Made by a program: the position numbers and the translations under genes
Assembly (NCBI RefSeq): GCF_016863015.1
Contig: NZ_BOOB01000003.1
Span: forward strand, 1 to 64,000
Reading direction: 5' to 3'
DNA: 64,000 nucleotides
DNA from: Microbispora amethystogenes
GTDB lineage: Bacteria; Actinomycetota; Actinomycetes; Streptosporangiales; Streptosporangiaceae
Notes under the pieces: generated by a model
Databases searched by the model: none
Told to the model about the DNA's origin: nothing
The model's input: the letters and a program-made list of their open reading frames with translations, nothing else
In this document: piece after piece, positions 43,365 to 51,822 of the stretch
How the letters are laid out: each line of letters starts with the position of its first letter
Position numbering within the stretch: the first letter of the stretch is position 1

Positions 43365-44606
43365 GTGCGGGGTACTTCCTTGTCGGCGGCCGTGTCGGCG
43401 TTGCCGGGATCGCTCTGGCGTACGGCGTCCCCTCATGGAGGCGAGCCGTACGGGCCCGGCGAGAACGAGCCTCCCGAGCGGATCGATGCGGCCGGCCTGT
43501 TGACGCGGCACATGTCGAGTAGCCTGCCGCCGGGGTTCACCGGCCGGATCGTGGCGTCGTCGGGGGAGCGTACCGGTGGGGTGGTGTGGCACGCCGCGCC
43601 CGACGGGGGCGGATGTTTCCCGGACGGCGACGGCTGGATCTACGTGTCCAACTGCGCGCTGCCGCTGCTCGGCGGTGTCACCGCACTGCGCTTCGCGCCG
43701 GACGGGAGCCTGCGCAACGGCTACCGGGTGCTGTCCGGTGCGGACCGGAACGGGGCCGGCGCCGCGACCCCGTGGGGCACCTGGCTGTCGGGCGAGCGGA
43801 CGCCGCACGGCACGGTCTTCGAATGCGACCCGTACGGCCTGCGCGCTCCGATGCCCCGGCTCGCGATGGGCCTGTTCACCCACGGGGGCATGGTCTGCGA
43901 CCCCGACCGGGGGTTCGTCTACCTCACCGAGGAGGAGCCGGACGGGTGCCTGTACCGGTTCCGCCCCGACGACTGGGGCGACCTCACCACCGGCGTCCTC
44001 GACGTGATGACCGGCGCTTCCGGTGAGGCCCTGGAGTGGGAGCCGGTGCCGTCCCCGGCCGCGTCCCGCGCGCCCGTACGTGACCAGGTGAAGGGAGCAC
44101 GGCGGTTCGCGGGCGGCGGTGCCTGCCACTACCACGACGGCGTGTTGCGGTTCGTCAGCGAGGGCGACGGCCGCGTATGGGCCTACGACGCCAGGTCCGA
44201 GCGCCTTCATGTTCTCCACGCCCGCAGCACCTCCAGCACCCCTGGCGGCCCCGGCGCCCCTGACCTCGCCGGCGCCCCTGGCACTCCTGCCGGTCTCAGC
44301 ACGCTCGGTGCCGGGAACGCCCCCGGCGCTTCTCCCACGCCCGGCACTCTCGGCACCCCCACTCAGCCGCGCGGCGTGGGCTCCGCGACGGCCGGAGGCG
44401 GCGACGACGAGGAGGTCGTCCTCGTCGCGGAGGGCCGGGTGGTGCCGTTCCTGCGGATGCCGGACGGCTGGACGGTCACGGGTCCGTCCATGTCCCCGGC
44501 GGGCGACAGGCTCTACTTCTCCTGCCGCCCGCCCGCCGAGGGGTCCGGCGCGGTGCCGGTGACCGTCGAGATCACCGGGCCGTTCGAGGACCTCGTACGC
44601 GCCTGA
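43365..44606 (+). CDS. PhoX-like (DUF839) protein, N-terminus probably frameshifted
   Basis: Related to calcium-dependent PhoX phosphatases/DUF839 proteins: EPYGPGENEPPERIDAAGLL, LPPGFTGRIVASSG, ATPWGTWLSGERTPHGTVFE and HGGMVCDPDRGFVYLTEE are the characteristic blocks. A Pro/Ala/Gly/Thr low-complexity insert lies at about 285-335. The family normally carries a Tat signal. In this reading frame the first 20 residues are not signal-like, but the +1-shifted frame from 43319 encodes GRR followed by a hydrophobic core ending near 43415, where this frame resumes with LWRTASPHGG. The domain is intact; export may be lost or a single-base error may be present. An internal ATG at 43512 would lose part of the domain. 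Confidence 0.75.
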   Translation: MRGTSLSAAVSALPGSLWRTASPHGGEPYGPGENEPPERIDAAGLLTRHMSSSLPPGFTGRIVASSGERTGGVVWHAAPDGGGCFPDGDGWIYVSNCALPLLGGVTALRFAPDGSLRNGYRVLSGADRNGAGAATPWGTWLSGERTPHGTVFECDPYGLRAPMPRLAMGLFTHGGMVCDPDRGFVYLTEEEPDGCLYRFRPDDWGDLTTGVLDVMTGASGEALEWEPVPSPAASRAPVRDQVKGARRFAGGGACHYHDGVLRFVSEGDGRVWAYDARSERLHVLHARSTSSTPGGPGAPDLAGAPGTPAGLSTLGAGNAPGASPTPGTLGTPTQPRGVGSATAGGGDDEEVVLVAEGRVVPFLRMPDGWTVTGPSMSPAGDRLYFSCRPPAEGSGAVPVTVEITGPFEDLVRA

Positions 44607-44630
44607 GCCCGCCAGGGGCCGGCGGCTCAG

Positions 44631-45545
44631 TCAGAGGTCGCGGGTCCAGATCTCCTCGGTGATGGGGATGCCCGACTCCTCGCCGGGATAGCTGTCGGCC
44701 AGGGTGAACCCGGCCGCCTGGTAGATCCGGCGGGCGCTGACCAGCACGTCCCGGGTCAGGAGGTTGATCCTTTGGTATCCGGCCGCGGCGGCGAAGCGCA
44801 GGCACTCCTCGACCAGCCGTCCGCCGATCCCCATGCCCCGGGCGGACGGCTCGACCAGCAGCAGGCGCAGCCGCGCCGTGGTCTCGTCCTCGCGCGCGCA
44901 GAAGACGCACCCCGCGGGCTCGCCCGCGACCTCGGCGATCCAGCCCGCCTCCCGCCGGGGATCGTGATCGTCCACGTAGGCGGCGAGGATCCTGACGACG
45001 TACGCCTCGAACGACACGCCCCAGCCGTACTCCTCGCTGTAGAGGGCCCCGTGCCGCTGCACGACCCAGCCGAGGTCGCCCGGCCGCGGGGGCCGGATCA
45101 CGTACGGCTCGCGCGTCGCGGCCGGCGGCTCCAGCAGGCGCCTGACCGTGTCCATCGCGGAGACGAGCCGGCGGCGTTCGGGGTCGGCGAGCTTCTCGAC
45201 CAGGGCCTCGATCTCGACGGCCGAGCGCCGGTCGATCATGGCGAAGGTCTCCCGGCCCTTCGGGGTGAGCCGTACGACCTGGCGGCGGGCGTCCTCCGGC
45301 GACTTCTCGCGGGAGACGAGCCCGTCGGTCTCGAACCTCGACAGGATCCGGCTGAGATAACCGGCGTCGAGGCCGAGCATGCCCCTGATGTCCGCCGCGT
45401 CGGCCGCCCGCTCCCGGGTGCCCAGTTCGAACAGCACCCGCGCCTCCGTCAGCGAGTAGGGGGTGTCGTGCATCCCGGCGCCGAGCACGCCGATGACGGA
45501 GGTGTAGAAGCGGTTGAACGCACGGACTTGCGGCACTATATCCAT
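44631..45545 (-). CDS. MarR-GNAT fusion
   Basis: A 304-residue fusion. Residues 1-145 are a MarR winged helix (SLTEARVLFELGTRE, LDAGYLSRILSRFETDGLV, RQVVRLTPKGRETF). Residues 148-304 are a GNAT acetyltransferase with the acetyl-CoA loop VEPSARGMGIGGRLVEECLR. The combination is common in actinobacteria; the acetyltransferase may inactivate the ligand sensed by MarR. A TTGACTCAGTCAA palindrome upstream is a likely operator. ATG 45545 has no Shine-Dalgarno, so initiation may be leaderless. Confidence 0.92.
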   Translation of the reverse strand: MDIVPQVRAFNRFYTSVIGVLGAGMHDTPYSLTEARVLFELGTRERAADAADIRGMLGLDAGYLSRILSRFETDGLVSREKSPEDARRQVVRLTPKGRETFAMIDRRSAVEIEALVEKLADPERRRLVSAMDTVRRLLEPPAATREPYVIRPPRPGDLGWVVQRHGALYSEEYGWGVSFEAYVVRILAAYVDDHDPRREAGWIAEVAGEPAGCVFCAREDETTARLRLLLVEPSARGMGIGGRLVEECLRFAAAAGYQRINLLTRDVLVSARRIYQAAGFTLADSYPGEESGIPITEEIWTRDL

Positions 45546-45572
45546 TTTTGGTTGCCCGTCTCAAGGAAATAC

Positions 45573-45585
45573 TTGACTCAGTCAA
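45573..45585 (-). promoter_or_regulatory. MarR-type operator palindrome
   Basis: TTGAC-TCA-GTCAA is a perfect 5-bp inverted repeat located 28 bases before the MarR-GNAT start codon, in an AT-richer region. Size and position fit a MarR dimer site and autoregulation. Confidence 0.65.
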
Positions 45586-45693
45586 AGATAGAGCCGCCGC
45601 GTACGGTTGGGAAGACGGGTCTCCCGGCGGGTGCGGTCTCGCCGTGCGAGACTGTTTTGGTCGTGGTCGGCCGGGTGGCGTAGCCTCTCTTGT

Positions 45694-45705
45694 TGGTCTA
45701 GACCA
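45694..45705 (+). promoter_or_regulatory. dre-like (DasR/GntR) site upstream of pfk
   Basis: TGGTCTAGACCA is a perfect 12-bp palindrome identical to the core of the DasR-responsive element known from streptomycetes (N-acetylglucosamine regulon). It lies 100 bp upstream of the phosphofructokinase start. Control by GlcN6P/GlcNAc6P-responsive DasR is inferred. Confidence 0.75.
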
Positions 45706-45805
45706 TTGTCGCGAGGCTTGGGCAGAATGCGGTGCGGTGAGCACCGGGGTCTGCGTCGGGCCCGGCCGCGCCATTCCGCGTATCCAAGATGGAGGAATAC
45801 CCGTC

Positions 45806-46831
45806 ATGCGTATTGGAGTCCTGACCGGCGGCGGCGACTGCCCCGGTCTGAACGCGGTGATCCGCGCCGTCGTCCGCAAGGGGATCGGCGTGTACGGGCA
45901 CGAGTTCGTCGGATTCCGCGACGGCTGGCGTGGGCCCCTTGAGGGCGACACCATGCCGCTCGACATCCAGGCCGTCCGCGGGATCCTGCCGCGTGGCGGC
46001 ACGATCCTCGGGTCCTCCCGCACCAACCCGATCAAGATCGAGGGCGGTGTCGAGCGGATCAAGGAGAACCTGGCCGCGCAGGGCGTCGACGCGCTCATCG
46101 CGATCGGCGGCGAGGACACCCTCGGCGTCGCCAAGCAGCTGTTCGACCGTGACGTCAAGGTCGTCGGCGTGCCCAAGACGATCGACAACGACCTCAACGC
46201 GACCGACTACACCTTCGGCTTCGACACCGCGGTGAACATCGCGATGGAGGCCATCGACCGGCTCCACACCACCGCCGAGTCCCACCACCGCGCGCTGATC
46301 TGCGAGGTCATGGGCCGCCACGCGGGCTGGATCGCGCTGCACGCGGGCATGGCCGCCGGCGCCAACGTGATCCTCATCCCGGAGAAGCCGTTCGACATCG
46401 ACAAGGTCTGCTCCTACGTCGAGTCGCGGTTCAAGACCCGCTACTCGCCGATCATCGTCGTCGCCGAGGGCGCCCACCCCATGGAGGGCCAGATGGCGCT
46501 CCAGGCCGGCGAGCTCGACGCGTTCGGCCACGTGCGTCTCGGCGGCATCGGCGAGCTCCTGGCCAAGGAGATCGAGAAGCGCACCGGCAAGGAGGCCCGC
46601 ACCACGGTCCTCGGCCACATCCAGCGCGGCGGCACTCCGACCGCCTACGACCGGGTGCTCGCGACCCGCTTCGGCCTCGGTGCGATCGACGCCGTGCACG
46701 ACGGCGACTTCGGCAAGATGGTCGCGCTGCGCGGCACCGACATCGTCCGCGCCGGGCTCGACGAGGCGACCTCCGAGCTCAAGACGGTCCCCGCCTCCCG
46801 CTACTCGGAGGCCGAGGTCTTCTTCGGCTGA
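45806..46831 (+). CDS. pfp: Phosphofructokinase, PPi-type residues
   Basis: A 341-residue 6-phosphofructokinase of the actinobacterial PFK clade. Phosphoryl-donor loop GGGDCPGLN, catalytic PKTIDNDLNATDYTFGFDTA, and substrate-binding CEVMGRHAGWIALH are clear. The two residues that discriminate donor use are Asp104 (GGEDTLG) and Lys124 (PKTIDND). ATP-dependent enzymes have Gly at 104, usually also at 124; PPi-dependent ones have Asp and Lys. A reversible PPi-dependent enzyme, as known in Amycolatopsis methanolica, is therefore likely. GGAGGAA precedes ATG 45806. A dre-like site upstream and a strong terminator downstream frame the gene. Confidence 0.93.
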   Translation: MRIGVLTGGGDCPGLNAVIRAVVRKGIGVYGHEFVGFRDGWRGPLEGDTMPLDIQAVRGILPRGGTILGSSRTNPIKIEGGVERIKENLAAQGVDALIAIGGEDTLGVAKQLFDRDVKVVGVPKTIDNDLNATDYTFGFDTAVNIAMEAIDRLHTTAESHHRALICEVMGRHAGWIALHAGMAAGANVILIPEKPFDIDKVCSYVESRFKTRYSPIIVVAEGAHPMEGQMALQAGELDAFGHVRLGGIGELLAKEIEKRTGKEARTTVLGHIQRGGTPTAYDRVLATRFGLGAIDAVHDGDFGKMVALRGTDIVRAGLDEATSELKTVPASRYSEAEVFFG

Positions 46832-46895
46832 TCCCACCGATCGGCCGGCCCGCCGATCCGCGACGGCCCGCTCCGGCGGTCGTCCACCGTCCGTC

Positions 46896-46931
46896 CGTAC
46901 GGCTCCCGCGTCGCTGCGCGGGAGCCGTACG
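46896..46931 (+). terminator. Terminator after phosphofructokinase gene
   Basis: A perfect 15-bp inverted repeat (CGTACGGCTCCCGCG and its complement) with a six-base loop TCGCTG, 65 bp after the stop codon. Strong intrinsic terminator without a U-tract. Confidence 0.8.
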
Positions 46932-47030
46932 CATGAGAGGCCGGAACCCGCCGGATCGCCGGCCGGGATCGCCCAGTATGTGAGCGGAGGGGCCGGTCCT
47001 CCCGGCTCAGTCACGAGAGGGCGCCGCGCG

Positions 47031-48296
47031 ATGGGCATCGAGGGACCGTTCTGGCGGGCGATCGCGGTCTACCGCGTCGCGTCGCTCGCGTACGCGGTGC
47101 TGTTCGTGCTGGGGGCGGGAGGGTACGCGCGTCCGGTCGTGTCCTGGTCGGTCATCGGGGTGATGGCCGTCTGGACGGCCGCCACGCTCGCCCTGTATCC
47201 CGCCGCCCGGCGCGTGCCGCTGCTGGCCGCCGACCTGCTCGTCACGGTCGCCTGCCTGCTGGCCACGCCGTACGCGCAGGGCCCCGCCGACGCGGCGGCC
47301 GGGGTGATGCCGCTGACGGCGACCTGGGTGGCCGGGCCGGTCCTCGCGTACGGCGTGGCCGGAGGACGCCGCGCGGGCGCGGCCGCCGCCGCGGTCGTGT
47401 CGGCGGCCGACCTGTGGCTGCGCAGCGGGAGCGGGGTCGAGCTCGCCTCGCTGCAGGTGAACGGCGCGGTGCTGCTGTTCCTGGCCGGAGTGGTCGTCGG
47501 GCACGTCGCCCGGCTCGCGCGGGAGGCGGAGGAGCGCATGCGGCGCGCCGTGCTGATGGAGGCCGCGGGCCGGGAGCGGGAGCGCCTGGCGCGCGGCATC
47601 CACGATTCGGTGCTCCAGGTGCTCGCCCTCGTGCAGCGCCGGGGTGCGGAGATCGGCGGCGAGGCGGCCGAGCTCGGCAGGCTCGCGGGGGAGCAGGAGG
47701 CGGCGCTGCGGGCGCTGGTGCAGGCCCCGCCCATCACGCGGGCGCCGGATCTCGCCCCCACTGGCCTGCGCGGACGCCTGCGACCGGCGTTCGCGGCGCG
47801 CGGGACGCGTGCGGAGCGCCGCCCCGGCCGGCTCCGTCGCCCCGGCCGGCTCCGTCGCCCCGGCCTGCCCAGCCGCCCGGGCGCGGAGTCCGGGGCCGAG
47901 GCCGAGCCGTACGCCGACCTGCGCGACCTGCTGCGGCCGTACGGCACGGCCCGGGTGACCGTGTCCGCGCCCGCGACGCCGCTGCCGCTGCCCGCCGCGA
48001 CCGCCCGGGAGATGGCGGCGGCCGTCGGGGCGGCCCTCGACAACGTCGTACGGCACTGCCCGGAGGGCACCCGGGCGTGGATACTCGCGGAGGAGGACGA
48101 CGACGCGGTGGTCGTCACCATCCGCGACGACGGGCCGGGCATCCCCGACGGGCGGCTGGAGCAGGCGGCCCGCGAGGGACGCATGGGCGTCGCCCGCTCG
48201 ATCCGGGGACGCGTGACCGACCTCGGCGGCACGGCGGCCATCACCTCCTCGCCGTCGGGGACGGAGATCGAGCTGTCCGTCCCGGCGGGGGAGTGA
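47031..48296 (+). CDS. Sensor histidine kinase, NarL-type (MacS-like)
   Basis: A 421-residue membrane kinase. Five to six hydrophobic helices (residues 12-170) form the sensor, followed by the phosphoacceptor RERERLARGIHDSVLQVLAL and an HATPase domain (LDNVVRHCP, RDDGPGIPDG). A basic linker holds a tandem [15 protein letters not shown], encoded by an 18-bp DNA repeat (about 47822-47869). ATG 47031 has GAGAGGG about nine bases upstream. Followed after 175 bp by a cognate LuxR-type regulator. Confidence 0.92.
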   Translation: MGIEGPFWRAIAVYRVASLAYAVLFVLGAGGYARPVVSWSVIGVMAVWTAATLALYPAARRVPLLAADLLVTVACLLATPYAQGPADAAAGVMPLTATWVAGPVLAYGVAGGRRAGAAAAAVVSAADLWLRSGSGVELASLQVNGAVLLFLAGVVVGHVARLAREAEERMRRAVLMEAAGRERERLARGIHDSVLQVLALVQRRGAEIGGEAAELGRLAGEQEAALRALVQAPPITRAPDLAPTGLRGRLRPAFAARGTRAERRPGRLRRPGRLRRPGLPSRPGAESGAEAEPYADLRDLLRPYGTARVTVSAPATPLPLPAATAREMAAAVGAALDNVVRHCPEGTRAWILAEEDDDAVVVTIRDDGPGIPDGRLEQAAREGRMGVARSIRGRVTDLGGTAAITSSPSGTEIELSVPAGE

Positions 48297-48471
48297 GGGC
48301 GATCTCGGTCCCCGGGCGGAGGGAGCGGGCGGCCGGGACGGGCCTGGACCTGGTGAGGGCGGAGCGTGCGTCCTGGCGGGAACGGTCGCTGGACGCGGGC
48401 CGGGCGGAGCGTGCGGGCGGGCGTGAAGGGCGGCGGACAGGCCGTGGACGTGGTGAGGGCGGAGGAAGGCC

Positions 48472-49182
48472 GTGGAGCAGGGCGTGAGTGTGGCCGGAGG
48501 CGAGGGGGCCGGGCGGCCCCCGGTGCGGGTCATGGTGGTCGACGATCACCCGATGTGGCGGGAGGCGGTCGCCCGCGACCTGACCGAGGCCGGATACGAG
48601 GTGGTCGCCGAGACGGGCGAGGGCCGGCAGGCGCTGCGGGTGGCGGCGGCGGTCCGGCCGGAGGTGGTGGTGCTCGACCTGCGCCTGCCCGACCTGCCGG
48701 GCGTGGAGGTGGCCCGCGGCCTGGGCGCGTCGTCGGCGCCGCCGCGCGTGCTCGTCCTGTCGGCCAGCGCGGAGGAGGCCGACGTGCTGGAGGCGGTCAA
48801 GGCGGGCGCCTCCGGATATCTGGTGAAGTCGGCCGGCCGGGAGGAGTTCCTCGACGCGGTCCGGCGGACCGCCGAGGGCGACGCGGTGTTCACCCCCGGC
48901 CTGGCCGGGCTCGTCCTGGGGGAGTACCGCAGGCTCGCGCACCGGCAGCCCGGCGCCCAGGAGGAGGATCAGGAGGACGGCCCCCGGCTGACCGAGCGGG
49001 AGACAGAGGTGCTGCGCATGGTCGCCAAGGGCCTGTCGTACCGGCAGATCGCCGAGCGCCTGGTGCTGTCGCACCGCACGGTGCAGAACCACGTGCAGAA
49101 CACGCTGAGCAAGCTCCAGCTTCACAACCGGGTCGAGCTGGTCCGCTACGCCATCGAGAAGGGCCTGGCCGACCTCGACTGA
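48472..49182 (+). CDS. LuxR/NarL-family response regulator
   Basis: A 236-residue response regulator. The receiver has VMVVDDHPMWRE, phospho-Asp in VVVLDLRLPDLPG and Lys in YLVKSAG. The LuxR helix-turn-helix starts LTERETEVLRMVAKGLSYRQ and continues LSHRTVQNHVQNTL. GTG start at 48472. Forms a pair with the upstream kinase in the same orientation. Downstream is thiI, 140 bp away, probably a separate unit. Confidence 0.94.
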   Translation: MEQGVSVAGGEGAGRPPVRVMVVDDHPMWREAVARDLTEAGYEVVAETGEGRQALRVAAAVRPEVVVLDLRLPDLPGVEVARGLGASSAPPRVLVLSASAEEADVLEAVKAGASGYLVKSAGREEFLDAVRRTAEGDAVFTPGLAGLVLGEYRRLAHRQPGAQEEDQEDGPRLTERETEVLRMVAKGLSYRQIAERLVLSHRTVQNHVQNTLSKLQLHNRVELVRYAIEKGLADLD

Positions 49183-49322
49183 GGGAGTGCGCCGCTCGGC
49201 GGCGGCGTTACAGTGGGAAGCCCCCACGTGGGCGACGCGTTGTCTTCCAGCAGCGAACCCTTCCCCGGCCGCGCCTCACCCCGGCGCCGCGGCCGTCCCT
49301 GTCCGTCCGGAGGTTTCCACCC

Positions 49323-50519
49323 ATGACCATGACCGCCCTGGGAGAGCCCTGTGTGCTGCTCAAGTTAGGCGAGGTGGTCCTGAAAGGCCGGAACCGCGAG
49401 ATCTTCGAGATGCGCCTGCGGGCCAACATCAAGCACGCGCTCAAGGACCACCGCGTCGACATCCGTCAGCGGCACGGCGTGATCGCCCTGTTCCTGCCGC
49501 CCGGCACCGAGGTCGAGGTGGCCGAGGCGGTGGCGGCCCGCGTGTCCGACGTGCCCGGCATCGTGCTGGTCCACCTCGCCTGGCGGGTCCCGAAGGACCC
49601 GGACACGATCACCAAGGCCGGCATCGAGCTGATCAGGGACAGCGACGAGGTCGCCCGCCTGGCGCGCTTCGCGGTGCGTTCGCGCCGCCGAGACAAGCGG
49701 TTCCCGTTGCGCTCCAACGAGCTCGACCACCTGGTCGGCGGTGCGATCAACGACACCTTCGGCCTGCCGGTGGACCTGAGCCGCCCGGAGCTCACCGTGC
49801 ACATCGAGGTGGACAAGGACGAGGCGTTCCTGTTCACCGACGGACGGCCGGGCCAGGGCGGGCTGCCGGTCGGCTCCAGCGGGCGGGGGCTCGTGCTGCT
49901 GTCCGGAGGCATCGACTCGCCGGTCGCGGCCTACCGGATGATGCGGCGCGGCCTGCGGGTCGACTTCCTGCACTTCTCCGGCATCCCGTTCACCACCTCC
50001 GAGTCGATCTACAAGGCGTACGCGCTGGTGCGCAACCTGGACAGGTTCCAGGGCAAGTCGCGGCTGTGGGTGGTGCCGTTCGGCAAGGCGCAGCAGTCGA
50101 TCAGGAACTCGGGGCAGGACCGGCTCGCGGTGATCGCCCAGCGGCGGCTGATGTTGAAGACGGCTGAGGAGGTCGCCCACCGCATCCACGCCGAGGCGCT
50201 GGTCACCGGTGACAGCCTCGGGCAGGTGTCCTCGCAGACCCTCACCAACATCACCGCGCAGGACCACGCCGTGGACATGCCGATCATGCGTCCGCTGATC
50301 GGCCTGGACAAGACCGAGATCATGGCCGAGGCGCGCAGGATCGGCACGCTGCAGATCTCCGAACTGCCCGACGAGGACTGCTGCACGCTCCTGTCGTCCC
50401 GGCAGGCCGAGACCCGCGCGAAGATCGAGGACCTCAAGCTGATCGAGCGGCGCCTGGACGCCGAGGACCTCGCCTCCCAGCTCGCCGACTCCATCCAGCC
50501 GTACAAGCTGGAGGTCTGA
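49323..50519 (+). CDS. thiI: tRNA 4-thiouridine / thiazole sulfurtransferase
   Basis: A 398-residue ThiI: N-terminal ferredoxin-like/THUMP domain (GEPCVLLKLGEVVLKGRNRE, through RSNELDHLVGGAINDTFGLP) and a PP-loop adenylating domain (LVLLSGGIDSPVAAYRMMRR, PFTTSESIYKAYALV). It lacks the C-terminal rhodanese domain of E. coli ThiI, as is usual for actinobacteria. It adenylates U8 of tRNA and transfers sulfur. ATG 49323 has GGAGG about 10 bases upstream; a second ATG six bases later is also possible. A terminator follows. Confidence 0.93.
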   Translation: MTMTALGEPCVLLKLGEVVLKGRNREIFEMRLRANIKHALKDHRVDIRQRHGVIALFLPPGTEVEVAEAVAARVSDVPGIVLVHLAWRVPKDPDTITKAGIELIRDSDEVARLARFAVRSRRRDKRFPLRSNELDHLVGGAINDTFGLPVDLSRPELTVHIEVDKDEAFLFTDGRPGQGGLPVGSSGRGLVLLSGGIDSPVAAYRMMRRGLRVDFLHFSGIPFTTSESIYKAYALVRNLDRFQGKSRLWVVPFGKAQQSIRNSGQDRLAVIAQRRLMLKTAEEVAHRIHAEALVTGDSLGQVSSQTLTNITAQDHAVDMPIMRPLIGLDKTEIMAEARRIGTLQISELPDEDCCTLLSSRQAETRAKIEDLKLIERRLDAEDLASQLADSIQPYKLEV

Positions 50520-50521
50520 GC

Positions 50522-50554
50522 CCGGTACGGCCCGCGTGCCGCGGGCCGTACCGG
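50522..50554. terminator. Bidirectional terminator between thiI and aroF
   Basis: A perfect 15-bp inverted repeat (CCGGTACGGCCCGCG and its complement) with a three-base loop, located between the convergent thiI and DAHP synthase stop codons. Confidence 0.82.
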
Positions 50555-50565
50555 ACCCGGCGAGG

Positions 50566-51621
50566 TCAGGCCAGAGCGGGAGCGGCGGCCGCGGCTCCCC
50601 CGCTGGTGGCTGCGGTACGGCCGACCAGCGGGGGGAAGTCGCGCATGATCGCCGCGAGCCGGTCCAGGTCGCCGTCGACCAGGGCCTGCGGGCCGTCGCA
50701 GAGCGCCTGCTCGGGGTGCGGGTGCACGTCGATGATCACGCCGTCGGCCCCCACCGCGACGGCCGCCCGGGTCAGCGGAAGGACGAGGTCGCGCCGGCCG
50801 CCGGAGTGCGACGGGTCGACGATCACCGGCAGGTGCGACAGCCGCTGGACGACCGGGACCGCGGAGATGTCCAGGGTGTTGCGGGTGGCGGGCTCGTAGG
50901 TTCGGATTCCCCGCTCGCACAGGACGATGTCCAAGTTGCCCCGCTGGGCGACGTACTCGGCCGCCATCAGCCACTCCTCGATGGTCGCGGTCATGCCGCG
51001 CTTGAGCATGACCGGCTTCCCGGCGGCGCCCACGGCCTGCAGCAGCGCGAAGTTCTGCGCGTTGCGGGTGCCGACCTGGAGCATGTCGGCGTACGACGCC
51101 ACGAGCGCCACGTCGTGGGCGTCCACGACCTCGGTGACGATCGGCAGCCCGGTCTGCTCGCGCACGTCGGCCAGGATGCGCAGGCCCGCCTCGCCCAGCC
51201 CCTGGAAGGCGTACGGCGAGGTGCGCGGCTTGAAGGCACCGCCGCGCAGCAGCGTCGCGCCCGCCGCCTTGGCCATCAGCGCGGCCTCCAGGGTCTGCTG
51301 TGTTGTCTCCACCGCGCACGGGCCCGCGATCAGCGTCACGGTGTCGGGCCCGATGGGCACGCCGCGCACGGTCACCGTGGAGCGGTCGGGATGGTTCTCC
51401 CGGCTCACCAGCTTGTACGGCGTGGAGACCCGCACGACGTCCGCGACACCCGGCATGGCGCGCAGGTTGAGCGTGGCGAACTGCTCGACGTCGCCGATGA
51501 GGCCGATGATCGTGCGGTTCACGCCGCGGCTCGCGAACGCCTCTCCTCCCGCGGCGGCGATGAGGTCGGTGATCACCTCGATGTCGTCCTGGGTGGCCTC
51601 GGGGGTCATGACGATGACCAT
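50566..51621 (-). CDS. aroF: 3-deoxy-7-phosphoheptulonate synthase (DAHP synthase, type I beta)
   Basis: First enzyme of the shikimate pathway, condensing phosphoenolpyruvate and erythrose 4-phosphate; 351 residues. An N-terminal ferredoxin-like regulatory domain (about 1-85) is typical of the TM0343-like class. The barrel carries LIAGPCAVE (PEP site), LRGGAFKPRTSPYAFQG, PVMLKRGM and VDPSHSGGRR. ATG 51621 is preceded by GAGGAG. The 130-bp leader encodes an aromatic-rich peptide and a terminator (see those entries), so synthesis is adjusted to charged Trp/Phe/Tyr tRNA. Confidence 0.96.
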   Translation of the reverse strand: MVIVMTPEATQDDIEVITDLIAAAGGEAFASRGVNRTIIGLIGDVEQFATLNLRAMPGVADVVRVSTPYKLVSRENHPDRSTVTVRGVPIGPDTVTLIAGPCAVETTQQTLEAALMAKAAGATLLRGGAFKPRTSPYAFQGLGEAGLRILADVREQTGLPIVTEVVDAHDVALVASYADMLQVGTRNAQNFALLQAVGAAGKPVMLKRGMTATIEEWLMAAEYVAQRGNLDIVLCERGIRTYEPATRNTLDISAVPVVQRLSHLPVIVDPSHSGGRRDLVLPLTRAAVAVGADGVIIDVHPHPEQALCDGPQALVDGDLDRLAAIMRDFPPLVGRTAATSGGAAAAAPALA

Positions 51622-51693
51622 GGTGTCTCCTCGTGCTCGATTCGGTCCGAACGGACGGTGCTAACGGATGGTGCGGCTGGATGGTGCCGGTCC

Positions 51694-51737
51694 GGAAAAC
51701 GACGAAGGCCCCGGGTCCGTGGGACCCGGGGCCTTCG
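51694..51737 (-). terminator. Attenuator terminator of aroF leader
   Basis: A perfect 16-bp stem (51703-51718 with 51722-51737, loop of three bases), followed in the direction of transcription by TCGTTTTCC, a real U-tract, rare in this window. It lies between the leader-peptide stop and the aroF start. The heptamer CGGGTCC of its 5' arm can instead pair with GGACCCG inside the leader peptide coding sequence (within 51781-51790), which would form an antiterminator. Confidence 0.9.
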
Positions 51738-51750
51738 TTCTCCTTGGCTG

Positions 51751-51822
51751 TCAGCGCAGCGCTTGGAGGCGATCGGTCCTCACGGGTCCGTCGCCATACC
51801 AAAACGACCAAGCGGTACGCAT
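51751..51822 (-). CDS. Aromatic leader peptide of aroF
   Basis: A 23-codon open frame that encodes MRTAWSFWYGDGPVRTDRLQ and then ALR. It contains Trp-Ser-Phe-Trp-Tyr at positions 5-9, i.e. all three aromatic amino acids, just before a segment able to pair with the terminator's 5' arm. TATATT (complement of 51830-51835) lies seven bases before the ATG and would place the transcription start on or next to the A of ATG, so the leader mRNA is probably leaderless. Stalling on these codons should favour antitermination. Confidence 0.85.
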   Translation of the reverse strand: MRTAWSFWYGDGPVRTDRLQALR

